Assembly (NCBI RefSeq): GCF_002277955.1 | Contig: NZ_CP018477.1 | Coordinates: 434,001 to 498,000 of the forward strand | Direction: 5' to 3' | Origin: Thermogutta terrifontis | GTDB taxonomy: Bacteria > Planctomycetota > Planctomycetia > Pirellulales > Thermoguttaceae | Length of the DNA: 64,000 bases | Shown here: in pieces, positions 27,801 through 36,925 of the stretch | Position numbering within the stretch: the stretch's first letter is position 1 | Layout: each line of letters opens with the position of its first letter | The notes under the pieces: generated by a model | What the model was told of the DNA's origin: nothing | Seen by the model: the letters and a program-made list of their open reading frames with translations, nothing else | Databases searched by the model: none | Made by a program: the position numbers and the translations under genes

Positions 27801-30800
27801 AACCGCAGAAGAATCCGCCGACCCTCGGCCGTGTCGTCGCCGGATGGCGTTTCGTCCAACTTCTCGCCGCGCATTTCGCGTCGGATTCGTTCGTAATCTT
27901 CCTGCCACACGTCGAACCATCGCTCACCCGTTCCGTGGAAGATCAGTCGCCGGGCAATGCCGGAGAGCTCTTCCCACGGCACGTCGAGGGGAATGCCTGT
28001 CTCCCGGCACAAGGTTTCCACCACCGCCCGGGAAAGCGGTTCGTCGCTGGTCGGCCAGATGGCCAGGGCCTGTTCGCGAAGGGTCGCTTTGGGATTGAGG
28101 ACAAGCGCGGCAGGATCGGCGCCGACTTCCTTGCCCAGCCCCTCGCACCCAGGACACCATCCCAGGGGACTGTTGAAGGAGAAATGATTGGGCGACAGCG
28201 GCTCGAAACTGCGACCGCACTTTTCACAGGCGAAGTGCTGGCTGTGCCGCACCGTTTTCCAGAACTGTTCTGGCGTTCGGTCGTTGGGATAAAGGACGAT
28301 CATGACGCCGTCGCCCAGCGACAGCGCCATCTCCACGCTCCCGGCGATGCGGTCGCGCTGGTCCGGGCGAATGACAACGCGGTCCACCACCACCTCCACC
28401 GCGTGCTGACGGCGGCGGTCAATCCGGGGGGGATCGTCCAAACTGTGGATGATGCCGTCCACGCGAACCCGGGTGAATCCCCCGCGACGCAGCTCATCCC
28501 ATAACTGATCCACATCGCCGCCATCGCGGAGATCGAGCGGCGCAAGGAGAAAGAGGCGTGTGCCCTCGGGATGGGCCATCACCTTGGCGATGATCTGATC
28601 GGCCGCCTGGCTCCCCACAGGAATTCCACACTGGGGGCAGTAGGGCTGACCCAGTCGGGCCATGAGGACGCGGAAGTAATCGTAGATTTCGGTGACCGTG
28701 CCCACCGTGGAACGCGGCGTGTTGGCGGCGTGCTTTTGTTCGATGGCAATCGCCGGGGAAAGCCCTTCCACATGATCGACCTTGGGCTTTTGCATCTGGC
28801 TGACGAATTGCCGGGCATAGGTGCTGAGGCTTTCCACATAGCGACGCTGCCCCTCCGCATACACCGTATCCATGGCCAGGGAGCTTTTCCCTGAGCCGCT
28901 CCGCCCACAGCACACGGTGAGTTGATCCCGTGGGATTTCCACGTTAATACCTTTGAGATTGTGCTGGCGGGCACCGCGGATGGTGATCGCGCGGATGGGC
29001 TTGGCTTTGCGGGTACGGGCCTTCAAACTGCGGAAAAATTCCTCGCGTTCCTTGCTCTTCCCGTTCATTGCCGGCAGGGTATGCCCGGCCAGAACGTGAC
29101 GCAGGAAGCGGCCTGTATGGGACGCCTCCACTTGGGCCACCTCTTCAGGCGTCCCGGTGGCCACAATATATCCACCGGCATCGCCGCCCTCCGGCCCGAG
29201 GTCAATAATCCAGTCCGCGGTTTTGATGACTTCCAGATTGTGCTCCACAACAATCACGGTGTTGCCTGCATCCACAAAGCTGTGCAGGACCTTGAGGAGC
29301 AGCTCAATATCGGCAAAGTGCAGTCCAGTGGTGGGCTCGTCGAGGATGTAAATCGTCTTGCCAGTGCTGCGTTTGGTCAACTCCCGCGCCAGTTTGATCC
29401 GCTGGGCCTCACCGCCGGAAAGCGTGGGTGAGGGCTGGCCGAGCTTCATGTAATCCAGCCCGACGGCCTGAAGCGTCTCCAATTTATGCCGGATGGGTGG
29501 GATGTTCTCGAAAAGCTCGAGCGCTTCTCGAACGTCCATCTCCAGGACATCGGCAATGTTTTTGCCTTTGTAGCGGATCTGGAGTGTCTGCCGGTTGAAA
29601 CGTTTCCCCTCGCAGACGGGACAGGTCACCCAGATGTCAGCCAGAAAATCCATCTCCAGTTTGGTGGCCCCGTTGCCCTCGCAGGATTCGCACCGACCAC
29701 CCGGCACATTGAAACTGAATCGGCCCGGTTTGTAGCCCCGCAGCCGGGACTCGGGCAAGTCGGCAAATAATTTCCGGATATCGTCAAACACCTTGATGTA
29801 GGTGGCGGGATTGGAACGCGGCGTCCGCCCGATCGGCGACTGGTCGATGGCGATCATTTTGTCCAGGTATTCCAATCCCTCGATGCTGTCGAACGCGCCG
29901 GGATTGCCTGTTCCGCCGTTCAGTTGGATATTCAGGGCCTCGACCAGAATGTCGCTGACCAGGGAGCTTTTTCCGGACCCAGAGACACCCGTCACACACA
30001 CGAACAACCCGAGCGGGATTTCCACATCGATATTCTTGAGGTTGTTGTGACGCGCGCCGCGGATAACGAGTTTTTTCTCAGTCGGGGACCTCCGCTGCGT
30101 GGGGATCGGGATTGCCCTACGACCAGAAAGGTACTGGCCGGTGAGGCTTTCCGGGACTTTGATGACCTCTTCAAAGTCGCCCATGGCCACCACCCGACCG
30201 CCCCGACTGCCAGGTCCCGGCCCGAAGTCCACGATGCAGTCCGCCGCGCGCATCGTGTCCTCGTCATGCTCCACAACCACCACGGTATTGCCCTGATCGC
30301 GGAGTCGCGCGAGGGTTGCGAGCAGGCGATCGTTGTCGCGGGGATGCAGCCCGATTGAAGGCTCATCGAGAATGTAGGTTACGCCCACCAGCCCTGAGCC
30401 GATTTGCCCCGCCAGGCGAATCCGCTGCATTTCGCCGCCGGAGAGTGTAGGGGCCGAGCGGTCCAGCGTGAGATAATCCAGCCCCACGTTGCCCAGAAAC
30501 TCCAATCGACTGCGGATCTCCTTGAGCGGTTCCTCGGCGATCTTCTGGCCAATGGCGTCCAGCTCCAATTCCGTAAAGAATAATCGCGCCTCGGAAATAG
30601 GAAGCGCGCAGACCTCGGGAAGCGACTTTTCCGGCGCGTCCGCAAAGTGGGGATGGGTGGTCCGGAGTCGGACAGCCCGGCCTAATGGACGCAGGCGCGA
30701 GCCCCCACAAGTGAAGCACGGCACCAGGCCGTAGGCCTGTTCCACCTGCCGGCGATGCTCGGCGCTCAGTCCACCGCTTTCGAGAAGAAACTCGGCCACG

Positions 30801-32011
30801 TCGGCAATTCCGGTCGCCTCCCAGCAGTATGCGGCGAAGTCTGCCAGTAAGTCTCGGTCGTCCCAAAGAGCGTCCACTCCGTACATGAGGACATTCTGGG
30901 CAAAGGGCGGAAGCTCCTCCCAGGCCGTCTCCAGGACCGTACCCGGCTCCAACTGGCACCGTGTCTCGAGCCACTCGGCCATGCGCCGAAGGAGAGTCCG
31001 AACCGGCGTCGGTGCCGAACGCCATTTACCCAAAAACTCAAAACATCCCTGCTGAATGGATCGCCGTGGATTCGTTAACAGTGCGGCCACATTGAGCTGC
31101 CGAATACGCCCCAGCCCCTGGCACTGCGGACACATCCCTTCCGGACTGTTGAAACTGAACAGCTGGGGACTGGGAGGCGGGAAGCCGATTTGGCAATTCG
31201 GACAGGTGTAGCGGGAAGAAAAATGGCCGATGATTCGGCCTGCTCGTTCCCGCCGGGATTTATCGTCCTCGCCTTCTTCACCCGAAGCCGATTCGTCTGC
31301 GCAGAGAAGGACCTCCCCCTCTGAAAATTTGAGAGCGTTCTCCACAGCTTCGGCGAGCCGGCTTCTCTGGGCGGGGGAGACCGTCAGCCGATCGACGACA
31401 AGTTCAATATCGTGGCGCATCTGCCGCCGGAGTCTCAGGTCCTCCTCCAGGCGAACGATCTCGCCGTCGATTCGCGCCCGGGAAAATCCCTGCCGCAACA
31501 AACTGGCGAAGAGGTTGCGATGTTCACCCTTTTGCCCGCGGACAAGAGGGGCCAGAATGTACACCCTCTGTCCTGAAGCCGTTTCCAAAATCTGCTCGAT
31601 AATCTTGTCCCTTGGTTGGGCCTGAATCTTCTGCCCGCACTGCGGACAGTAACAGGTACCGGCTCGAGCATAAAGAATGCGGAGATAGTCATAGATTTCG
31701 GTGATCGTGCCGACGGTCGAGCGTGGGTTGGAGCCGGCTGTTTTCTGCGAAATGCAAATCGAGGGACTCAGCCCCTCAATGCGATCCACGTTCGGTTTGG
31801 CCATCTGGCCGATGAACTGCCGGGCGAAGGTGGAGAGGCTCTCCACGTAGCGGCGCTGCCCCTCGGCATAGAGGGTATCAAAGGCGAGAGAGCTTTTTCC
31901 CGAGCCGCTCACGCCTGTGAAGCAAATGAGCTGGTTCCGCGGGAGAACGAGATTGATCGCCTGGAGATTGTGCTCCCGTGCCCCCTGGATGACGATATCA
32001 GAAGCGGCCAT
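24890..32011 (-). CDS. uvrA: Tandem-duplicated UvrA (covalent UvrA dimer) with extra C-terminal domain
   Basis: UvrA recognises bulky DNA lesions and loads UvrB in nucleotide excision repair. This 2373-residue protein is two complete UvrA units in one chain. Unit 1 (about 1-1000) and unit 2 (about 1012-1985) each have two ABC modules. Walker A motifs lie near residues 35, 675, 1036 and 1697 (G-x-S-G-S-G-K-S in each), signatures LSGGE(M/A/S)QR near 524, 864, 1517 and 1886, and DEPxxGLH Walker B regions in all four. Zn-finger pairs CPNC/CPQC and CESC/CPVC, and equivalents, are present in both. No key residue looks lost. After about residue 2050 comes a 320-residue domain of mixed alpha/beta character that I do not recognise. 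The normal UvrA is a homodimer, so this chain may be a built-in dimer. Confidence 0.95.
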   Translation of the reverse strand: MAASDIVIQGAREHNLQAINLVLPRNQLICFTGVSGSGKSSLAFDTLYAEGQRRYVESLSTFARQFIGQMAKPNVDRIEGLSPSICISQKTAGSNPRSTVGTITEIYDYLRILYARAGTCYCPQCGQKIQAQPRDKIIEQILETASGQRVYILAPLVRGQKGEHRNLFASLLRQGFSRARIDGEIVRLEEDLRLRRQMRHDIELVVDRLTVSPAQRSRLAEAVENALKFSEGEVLLCADESASGEEGEDDKSRRERAGRIIGHFSSRYTCPNCQIGFPPPSPQLFSFNSPEGMCPQCQGLGRIRQLNVAALLTNPRRSIQQGCFEFLGKWRSAPTPVRTLLRRMAEWLETRCQLEPGTVLETAWEELPPFAQNVLMYGVDALWDDRDLLADFAAYCWEATGIADVAEFLLESGGLSAEHRRQVEQAYGLVPCFTCGGSRLRPLGRAVRLRTTHPHFADAPEKSLPEVCALPISEARLFFTELELDAIGQKIAEEPLKEIRSRLEFLGNVGLDYLTLDRSAPTLSGGEMQRIRLAGQIGSGLVGVTYILDEPSIGLHPRDNDRLLATLARLRDQGNTVVVVEHDEDTMRAADCIVDFGPGPGSRGGRVVAMGDFEEVIKVPESLTGQYLSGRRAIPIPTQRRSPTEKKLVIRGARHNNLKNIDVEIPLGLFVCVTGVSGSGKSSLVSDILVEALNIQLNGGTGNPGAFDSIEGLEYLDKMIAIDQSPIGRTPRSNPATYIKVFDDIRKLFADLPESRLRGYKPGRFSFNVPGGRCESCEGNGATKLEMDFLADIWVTCPVCEGKRFNRQTLQIRYKGKNIADVLEMDVREALELFENIPPIRHKLETLQAVGLDYMKLGQPSPTLSGGEAQRIKLARELTKRSTGKTIYILDEPTTGLHFADIELLLKVLHSFVDAGNTVIVVEHNLEVIKTADWIIDLGPEGGDAGGYIVATGTPEEVAQVEASHTGRFLRHVLAGHTLPAMNGKSKEREEFFRSLKARTRKAKPIRAITIRGARQHNLKGINVEIPRDQLTVCCGRSGSGKSSLAMDTVYAEGQRRYVESLSTYARQFVSQMQKPKVDHVEGLSPAIAIEQKHAANTPRSTVGTVTEIYDYFRVLMARLGQPYCPQCGIPVGSQAADQIIAKVMAHPEGTRLFLLAPLDLRDGGDVDQLWDELRRGGFTRVRVDGIIHSLDDPPRIDRRRQHAVEVVVDRVVIRPDQRDRIAGSVEMALSLGDGVMIVLYPNDRTPEQFWKTVRHSQHFACEKCGRSFEPLSPNHFSFNSPLGWCPGCEGLGKEVGADPAALVLNPKATLREQALAIWPTSDEPLSRAVVETLCRETGIPLDVPWEELSGIARRLIFHGTGERWFDVWQEDYERIRREMRGEKLDETPSGDDTAEGRRILLRFQYKGLYPTLETVTATSPRLRAAFQDIVAETECTLCGGSRLRDDAAAVRFRNRTIDEWCRLPLGRLLEEVRSWQLTPREQEIAGDIVREIASRVQFLVDVGLDYLTLARSAPTLSGGESQRIRLAAQVGSGLCGVLYVLDEPTIGLHPRDNHRLLAALRKLRDLGNTLLVVEHDREVIQAADHLLDFGPEAGDKGGEIVAQGRPTRVARSRASVTGPYLSGKKAIFTPSNRRMPSWWPGEPGSLVQESVPGQSVWRAFRTPGGGWLEVHGARHNNLKNISVAIPLGTFTVITGVSGSGKSSLVEDVLYSALARHLHRANTIPGEFDRLQGVELINKVIRVDQQPLGQTPTSTPATYTGVFDKIRDLFAQLPEAKRRGFTRRRFSFNVPGGRCEKCEGAGQIKIEMHFLPDVWVECDACHGRRYDAETLAVTYHGKSISDVLDMPCEDALELFKNIPEIRRILQVLCDVGLGYLKLGQPANTLSGGEAQRVKLAAELARPDTGRTLYLLDEPTTGLHFDDLSRLLDVLQRLVDLGNTVVVIEHNLDVIKSADWIIDLGPEAGEQGGYVVVAGTPEDVVAYARWWQREKGQATQEALHGKSGASTTQPPWRSYTGEVLASVLENSPRKERKPYDPYKDHLLPLHSPETEPGLTNVKSPWEIDGRSWHLTRSSALNGRPIRWDRAILERLIQFLENHRSTLVVDYSTQNVIEVRARRLRGPWFMHIYTGDDLQLRLRIRTGRGATKILTSSPSVRPVRRTVPEAPSPFLKLYEPPQEEPPLPPPSLATRQHGVWCEIDLRVSELASLDEINFWDFLAPAMRNYQSLCSTESARTIKYDLIWHLAQKGITGRLLGWRPELLGQIVGGIKKAVPEVAIDPNHKSMIMLRLGPSQQTWAVIYTKKSEGLWLVIRASKNRFPLGRLRTLWYEVKIDGTRPGEDRIRFFFTGTKLTNASALGKFFREAADAFIAEFME

Positions 32012-32399
32012 GCTTTGTCACCCGATCCTTAGCTTATGAAAGTTGCAGTTTTCCGTGATCCTGACAAACGCGGTAGGCATGCCCACCACGGTGAATGAAG
32101 CTCCCAACAGAAAGAAAAATGCAAAGTGAGAACAGATGCAATTTGTCCACTGTGCAGTTCAGCGGTGTCTTGTCTGGGCCATCAAAACACATTGCTGCCG
32201 GGATCAGCCCACTTCCAGAAGCCTTGAGCGACTCGTTCAATGTTGTGTCTCGGCTTCCGGTGCGTTATCCTGCGGGGTCATCGACGGCCTTTCGTATCCC
32301 TGAACCGTTCATTATAGGACAGGCGCTGGTGGAGGGATAGGCAATTTTTGCTGGCGGGAAAGAAGAGAAAAAGAAGAGTGGCCGGAAGCCTGGAGAGAC
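32012..32399. other. Intergenic region between divergent uvrA and comEC, 388 bases
   Basis: This holds the divergent promoters of uvrA (minus) and comEC (plus). I see no gene and none of the palindromic repeats. A reading frame at 32095-32340 lacks coding character. No SOS-box-like palindrome stood out to me. Confidence 0.4.
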
Positions 32400-35012
32400 A
32401 TGGCATCGATGGGGCAAATGCTGACCAGGGAGGATAACCCGCAACGGCTGCCCGGTTGGTTTCAACCGCTCGTGCCGGTGGCGCTGGCCTTTGCTGCCGG
32501 CATTGCATGGGATCGCTGGGCTTTCCCGCCAGAACTCGGCTCTAAGGACGTCCTCCTCGGGTATGCCATCCTGGCTGTGGCGGGTTTAATTGCCGTGTGG
32601 TGGTGGGGATTTAGTAGCCGCGTGAGCCGATGGGCCCTCCTGGTCGTTTTCGCCCTGGCCGGGGCCGCCGAACACCACATAATCTGGCGGTATTTTTCCC
32701 CCCGCGATGTTGGCCTGATGGCCGGTGACTGGCCCCAGCCGGTAGCCCTCCGTGGGGTGGTGACGAGTGTTCCGGAAGCCCTTGCCCGGCCCCAAGCCGC
32801 CCCTTTCGAGCTATTCGCACCTCAACCGGCTGTGCGGTTTACCGTGCGGGTGACGGCCGTCCGCTGTGGACAGATCTGGCAGCCCGCCGCCGGCCGACTG
32901 CTGGTCTATCTGACGTGTCCTCAGCCTTCGGAAGCCGAACCGCACGTGCAGGAAATGCCGGTTTGGTTTTTGCCGGGCGAAAGCCTCCAGATGTTCGGGC
33001 GACTGCGGCGGGCATTTCCTCCCATGAACCCGGGTGGCTTCGATCTTCGCACCTACCGCCGCGAAGACCGGATCCTGGCGGAATTGGCCGTCCCCTATCC
33101 CGAGTGCATCACCCGGCTTGCCCCAGCCTCTTTTTGGAATCCCCAAACGCTGCTGGGATGGTGGCGGCTTCACGCGGCTCAGACGCTCAAAAAATATCTT
33201 TCCGCGGAAAACGAGCCCCTCGCGCAGGCACTCCTGCTCGGATTTCGGACTGAAATTCCCGACGAATTGGAAAGATCGCTGCTCCAAACCGGCACGATTC
33301 ATCTCCTGGCCATCTCGGGGCTGCACGTGGCCATTCTGGTCGGGGTTTTCAATGCCGTGTTCTGGGCGCTTAGAGTTCCCTATCGCTTGCGGATTGGCTC
33401 ACTTCTTGTCGTCATCGCCGTTTACGCGGTGATCAGCGGGGGGCAGCCAAGCACCATTCGCGCGGCCACCACGTTCAGCGTGCTCCTGTTGGGGACGCTG
33501 TTCCATCATTCGTTCTGGTCCATGAACGCGCTGGCTTTTGCGGCACTGGTGATTCTGACCTGGAATCCGGCGGCTCTTTTTCGCCCGGGACCCCAGCTTT
33601 CTTTCCTGGGGGCATCGGTTCTCATCATGGTGGGACGTCGATATTTTGCGGGCACGGTGGGGACTCTGAACAGGGATTTGCCCGCTTCCGCGAACCCCCC
33701 ACGCTTTGCCTGGGTTGAGGCTCTCTCGAAGTGGTTGACTCCCACCCTGGTGGTCACGGTGAGCATTTGGGTGATGTCCTGGCCGCTGGTGTGGCATTCC
33801 TTCCATATCATCAGCCCGTTGGGGATGGTGCTCACGCCCGTGCTCATCCCGCTCATGACCGGCGCGCTGGCTTCGGGATTCGGCCTGCTTTTTGTGGGCC
33901 CTCTTTGGTCGGCCGGAGCTTGGCCGCTGGCGTGGTTGTGTGACGCATGTTTGACCGGTTGTCGCTGGCTCATCCAGCAGGCGGAACACACTTTTCCGCT
34001 CTATACATGGCAGCCGGCACCGCCGACGTGGTGGGTGGCCGGGGTGTATGGATGGTGGATGTTGCTTCTGCTTAGCAGCGGCGGACCCACGCGGCGTCTG
34101 ACGCGGCTGTCATGGACGGGGCTTGGCGGATGGCTGCTGGGCGGAATTGTCTTCCTCGTCTTTCCCGCTGCTCAGGACGCCCGAAACTCCCACGATTTGC
34201 GGATGACGGTTCTTTCCGTGGGCCACGGTCTGGGAATCGTCATAGAGGCCCCCAATGGAGAAGTCTGGCTGTACGATCTGGGAAGTCTGGGGGGTGGCGA
34301 CCGGGCGGCATGGGCGGCGGTCGGCACGCTGTTTACCCGGGGGGTGCGGCGTCTCGACGGAGTCTTGCTCTCCCACGCAGACCTCGATCACTACAACGGT
34401 CTGCCGGATCTACGCCGCTACCTCGCGGTGGAACAGGTGGCGGTTACACCCAGGATGTTTCAGGCGACCGCCCGCCGTGAACCTGGTGTGCGGGCACTCG
34501 AGGAACTCATCGCCTCTCGTAAATTACCGCTGCGCACGATCGCTGCCGGAGATACCTGGTGCTGGGGAGATTGTCGCGTAACGGTACTTCACCCCCCGAC
34601 CGACTGTGCGGGTGTAACGGACAATGCGGCCAGCCTGGTGCTGTGTTTGGAGTACGCTGGCAAGCGAATCCTGCTGACGGGAGACCTTGAAGGGCCGGGC
34701 CTGGAGGCTCTCTTGAGTCGTCCCCCCATCTCCGCGGATGTCCTTGTGGCGCCGCATCATGGCACGGCACGGTCCCGGCCGGAGGAACTCGTTCAGTGGT
34801 GTCGCCCGGAGTACGTGATCATCAGCGGGGGCTGGGCAAGCCTCAGCAACACAGATGGCTTCACGGAGGAACTTCCGCGTCCGGGCAATGCCTCACCAGC
34901 GGCTCCCAAGGTCTTTCATACGGCGGAGGCAGGTGCCATCACCGTGACCATCTCCCCTGATGGCCGCTGCCAGGTAAGTGGATTCCGATCTGCCGCGCAA
35001 ACTCCCTTTTAA
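32400..35012 (+). CDS. comEC: ComEC/Rec2-type DNA uptake channel
   Basis: ComEC forms the inner-membrane channel through which single-stranded DNA enters during natural transformation. The 870-residue protein has an N-terminal membrane and OB-like region (about 1-260). The competence domain follows with the family signatures LLLGFRTEIPDELE and TGTIHLLAISGLHVAIL near 275-310, then GGQPSTIRAATTFSVL and PAALFRPGPQLSFLGAS. Many transmembrane helices lie between about 320 and 580. The C-terminal metallo-beta-lactamase-like domain (about 600-850) has LSHADLDHYNGLPDL (HxDxDH metal motif), GDLEG and VAPHHGTARS, so the putative nuclease motifs are intact. A second ATG at 32418 is an alternative start. 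No other competence gene is in the window. Confidence 0.93.
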   Translation: MASMGQMLTREDNPQRLPGWFQPLVPVALAFAAGIAWDRWAFPPELGSKDVLLGYAILAVAGLIAVWWWGFSSRVSRWALLVVFALAGAAEHHIIWRYFSPRDVGLMAGDWPQPVALRGVVTSVPEALARPQAAPFELFAPQPAVRFTVRVTAVRCGQIWQPAAGRLLVYLTCPQPSEAEPHVQEMPVWFLPGESLQMFGRLRRAFPPMNPGGFDLRTYRREDRILAELAVPYPECITRLAPASFWNPQTLLGWWRLHAAQTLKKYLSAENEPLAQALLLGFRTEIPDELERSLLQTGTIHLLAISGLHVAILVGVFNAVFWALRVPYRLRIGSLLVVIAVYAVISGGQPSTIRAATTFSVLLLGTLFHHSFWSMNALAFAALVILTWNPAALFRPGPQLSFLGASVLIMVGRRYFAGTVGTLNRDLPASANPPRFAWVEALSKWLTPTLVVTVSIWVMSWPLVWHSFHIISPLGMVLTPVLIPLMTGALASGFGLLFVGPLWSAGAWPLAWLCDACLTGCRWLIQQAEHTFPLYTWQPAPPTWWVAGVYGWWMLLLLSSGGPTRRLTRLSWTGLGGWLLGGIVFLVFPAAQDARNSHDLRMTVLSVGHGLGIVIEAPNGEVWLYDLGSLGGGDRAAWAAVGTLFTRGVRRLDGVLLSHADLDHYNGLPDLRRYLAVEQVAVTPRMFQATARREPGVRALEELIASRKLPLRTIAAGDTWCWGDCRVTVLHPPTDCAGVTDNAASLVLCLEYAGKRILLTGDLEGPGLEALLSRPPISADVLVAPHHGTARSRPEELVQWCRPEYVIISGGWASLSNTDGFTEELPRPGNASPAAPKVFHTAEAGAITVTISPDGRCQVSGFRSAAQTPF

Positions 35013-35067
35013 CGCGATGGTTGAGGTTTCCCGCCGTGCATGACTCCCATCTGCCGATGAGGATCCT

Positions 35068-36204
35068 TCAATCGATCCAGCCGCCTCCGAGGACGCGCTC
35101 ACCCTGATAGCAGACGGCGGCCTGGCCTGGCGCTACGCCATAGCACGGCTCATGGAACTGCACACGGAACCGGTCGCCTTCCAGAATCGTGACGGTGGCA
35201 GGGACGGCCTTCGTCCGATAGCGAATCTTCACCGTGCACGGGAAAGGTTCTGCCGGCGGTTCCACCAGCCAGTTCGCCCCTGAGGCGGTCAACTCCCAAC
35301 GGGCAAGGTCTTCTCGGGTTCCAACCACAACGCGACGCGTGTCCGCTTCCAGACGCACCACGTAGCGCGGCTCGCCGAAGGCAATCCTCAGTCCCTTCCG
35401 CTGGCCGATGGTGAACCGCTCCAGCCCGTCGTGATACCCCACGACGTGGCCCTGGGTGTCCACAATTTCTCCGGCTGTGGAACGTTCCCCTCGGAACTGC
35501 CGCACGAAGGCCGCATGGTCCTGGTTGGGAACGAAGCAGATTTCCTGGCTGTCTGGCTTGTCGGCCACCCGCAAACCGATTTTCGCCGCAATATTGCGAA
35601 TTTCCTGCTTTGTGTAATCTCCCACGGGAAAGAGAAGCCGACCGAGATATTCGCGCCGTATTCCAAACAGCACGTACGACTGATCCTTGGTAGGATCACG
35701 ACCACAAAAGAGGCCCGGCAAACCATCCTCGGCGGGTATCAGCCGGGCATAATGACCGGTTGCCACGAATTCCGCCCCCAGCGTGTCTGCATACTGAAAA
35801 AGACGTCCAAACTTGAGCCGGTTATTGCACACGACGCACGGGTTGGGCGTCCGGGCGGCGAGATACTCGTTGACGAAATAGTCGATGATCTCGCGAAACT
35901 CCTCCTCAAAGTTGAGGACATAAAACGGAATGTCGAGACGTTCGGCGACGCGCCGCGCGTCCTCGGCATCCGCCGCACTGCAGCATCCCTGCCTGGGACT
36001 GCGCAGGACGGGCAAAGCGTTGGCTGCGCTCTGAGAAGCCGTTGCCTGTGCCCCCGGTGTGTTGCCAGGTAACGAGCACGTGACCGGCGAATGCATCCCG
36101 TGACGCATAAAAACCCCGATCACCTCGTGCCCTTGCTCCCGGAGCAGATAGGCCGAGACGCTGCTGTCCACACCGCCGGACATTGCCAGAAGAACGCGAG
36201 CCAT
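35068..36204 (-). CDS. mnmA: tRNA-specific 2-thiouridylase
   Basis: MnmA thiolates U34 of tRNA-Lys, -Glu and -Gln. It has the PP-loop SGGVDSSV (about 8-15), the nucleophile region TPNPCVVCNNRLKFG (Cys near 122) and the second catalytic cysteine in SQEICFVPNQ (near 221). ATGHYAR and KDQSYVLFG are also present. The C-terminal beta-barrel ends in a GGGWID tail. An insertion of about 30 residues rich in Ala, Pro and Ser after GVFMRHGMHSPV is a planctomycete or lineage-specific feature that disturbs no known motif. Length (378) is normal apart from that. It shares the window with thiI, the 4-thiouridine gene. Confidence 0.95.
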   Translation of the reverse strand: MARVLLAMSGGVDSSVSAYLLREQGHEVIGVFMRHGMHSPVTCSLPGNTPGAQATASQSAANALPVLRSPRQGCCSAADAEDARRVAERLDIPFYVLNFEEEFREIIDYFVNEYLAARTPNPCVVCNNRLKFGRLFQYADTLGAEFVATGHYARLIPAEDGLPGLFCGRDPTKDQSYVLFGIRREYLGRLLFPVGDYTKQEIRNIAAKIGLRVADKPDSQEICFVPNQDHAAFVRQFRGERSTAGEIVDTQGHVVGYHDGLERFTIGQRKGLRIAFGEPRYVVRLEADTRRVVVGTREDLARWELTASGANWLVEPPAEPFPCTVKIRYRTKAVPATVTILEGDRFRVQFHEPCYGVAPGQAAVCYQGERVLGGGWID

Positions 36205-36477
36205 TTTGAAATCTATTTCAAGTTGATCGACATAAAAACAGGAACAAAAGGAATGGCTGAGACGTGTACTCGAGAAAGAAAGTCGATTGTCAGTCGCATT
36301 CTTCGCCGTCAGAAAGAATCACCCGCACGTTATCCACAGCGGAAGACACCGGCCTGCCCCGTCGTGGAGCGAGCCTTCGTTATTCTACGCAGAACATGCC
36401 CTGCGAGCCGATGGCGTTGCGGAGTCGTCTGGCGGCAGCCTGAACTGTTTGTAAGTCGACGAAACCGGTCATCTCAG

Positions 36478-36724
36478 GATCGGGCACGACAAGGGTGCCC
36501 CTCCTTTTCGGAGGGACCCGCTCGTCGGGTCCGCCCTCGGAGGGACGTGCTTGTCACGTCCGTTTTCGGAGGGACCCGCTTGTCGGGTCCGGTGAACATC
36601 GACTGATTATCCATCCTTCCTCATCGGGCACGACAAGCGTGCCCCTCCGAAAGGATTTCAAAGCATCTGGCACCGCCCCACGGACCGGATTTCCGTCGGG
36701 GCAATTCATGAATTGCCCCTACCA
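36478..36724. repeat. Palindromic repeat cluster 6
   Basis: This lies in the 721-base gap between divergent mnmA and the fucosidase gene. Five hairpins with YTTGT or YTCGT loops run in series (36478-36660): GGGCACG-type reversed, then GGACCCG/CGGGTCC, GGACGTG/CACGTCC, GGACCCG/CGGGTCC, and a reversed GGGCACG copy. One CAATTCATGAATTG palindrome follows (about 36695-36724). The linker between the fourth and fifth hairpins (TGATTATCCATC region) recurs in clusters 4 and 7. Nothing else is seen in the gap. Confidence 0.88.
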
Positions 36725-36925
36725 AACATCGAACCGTTGGCTTCTCACAGGGCGGTACAAAAAGTGGGATGGGTCAGGACCTCGGAGGGTTGCCACCGGC
36801 CCACGTCGGAGATTACACTGTCAGTCTGTTTGAATCGCTTGTTCCCACCAGTTTTAAGACGCCCTTTGATGGAACGCGAGCTTGCGCGATATGGCCATTT
36901 TCGGTGATCTGGGGAGGTATCAACC

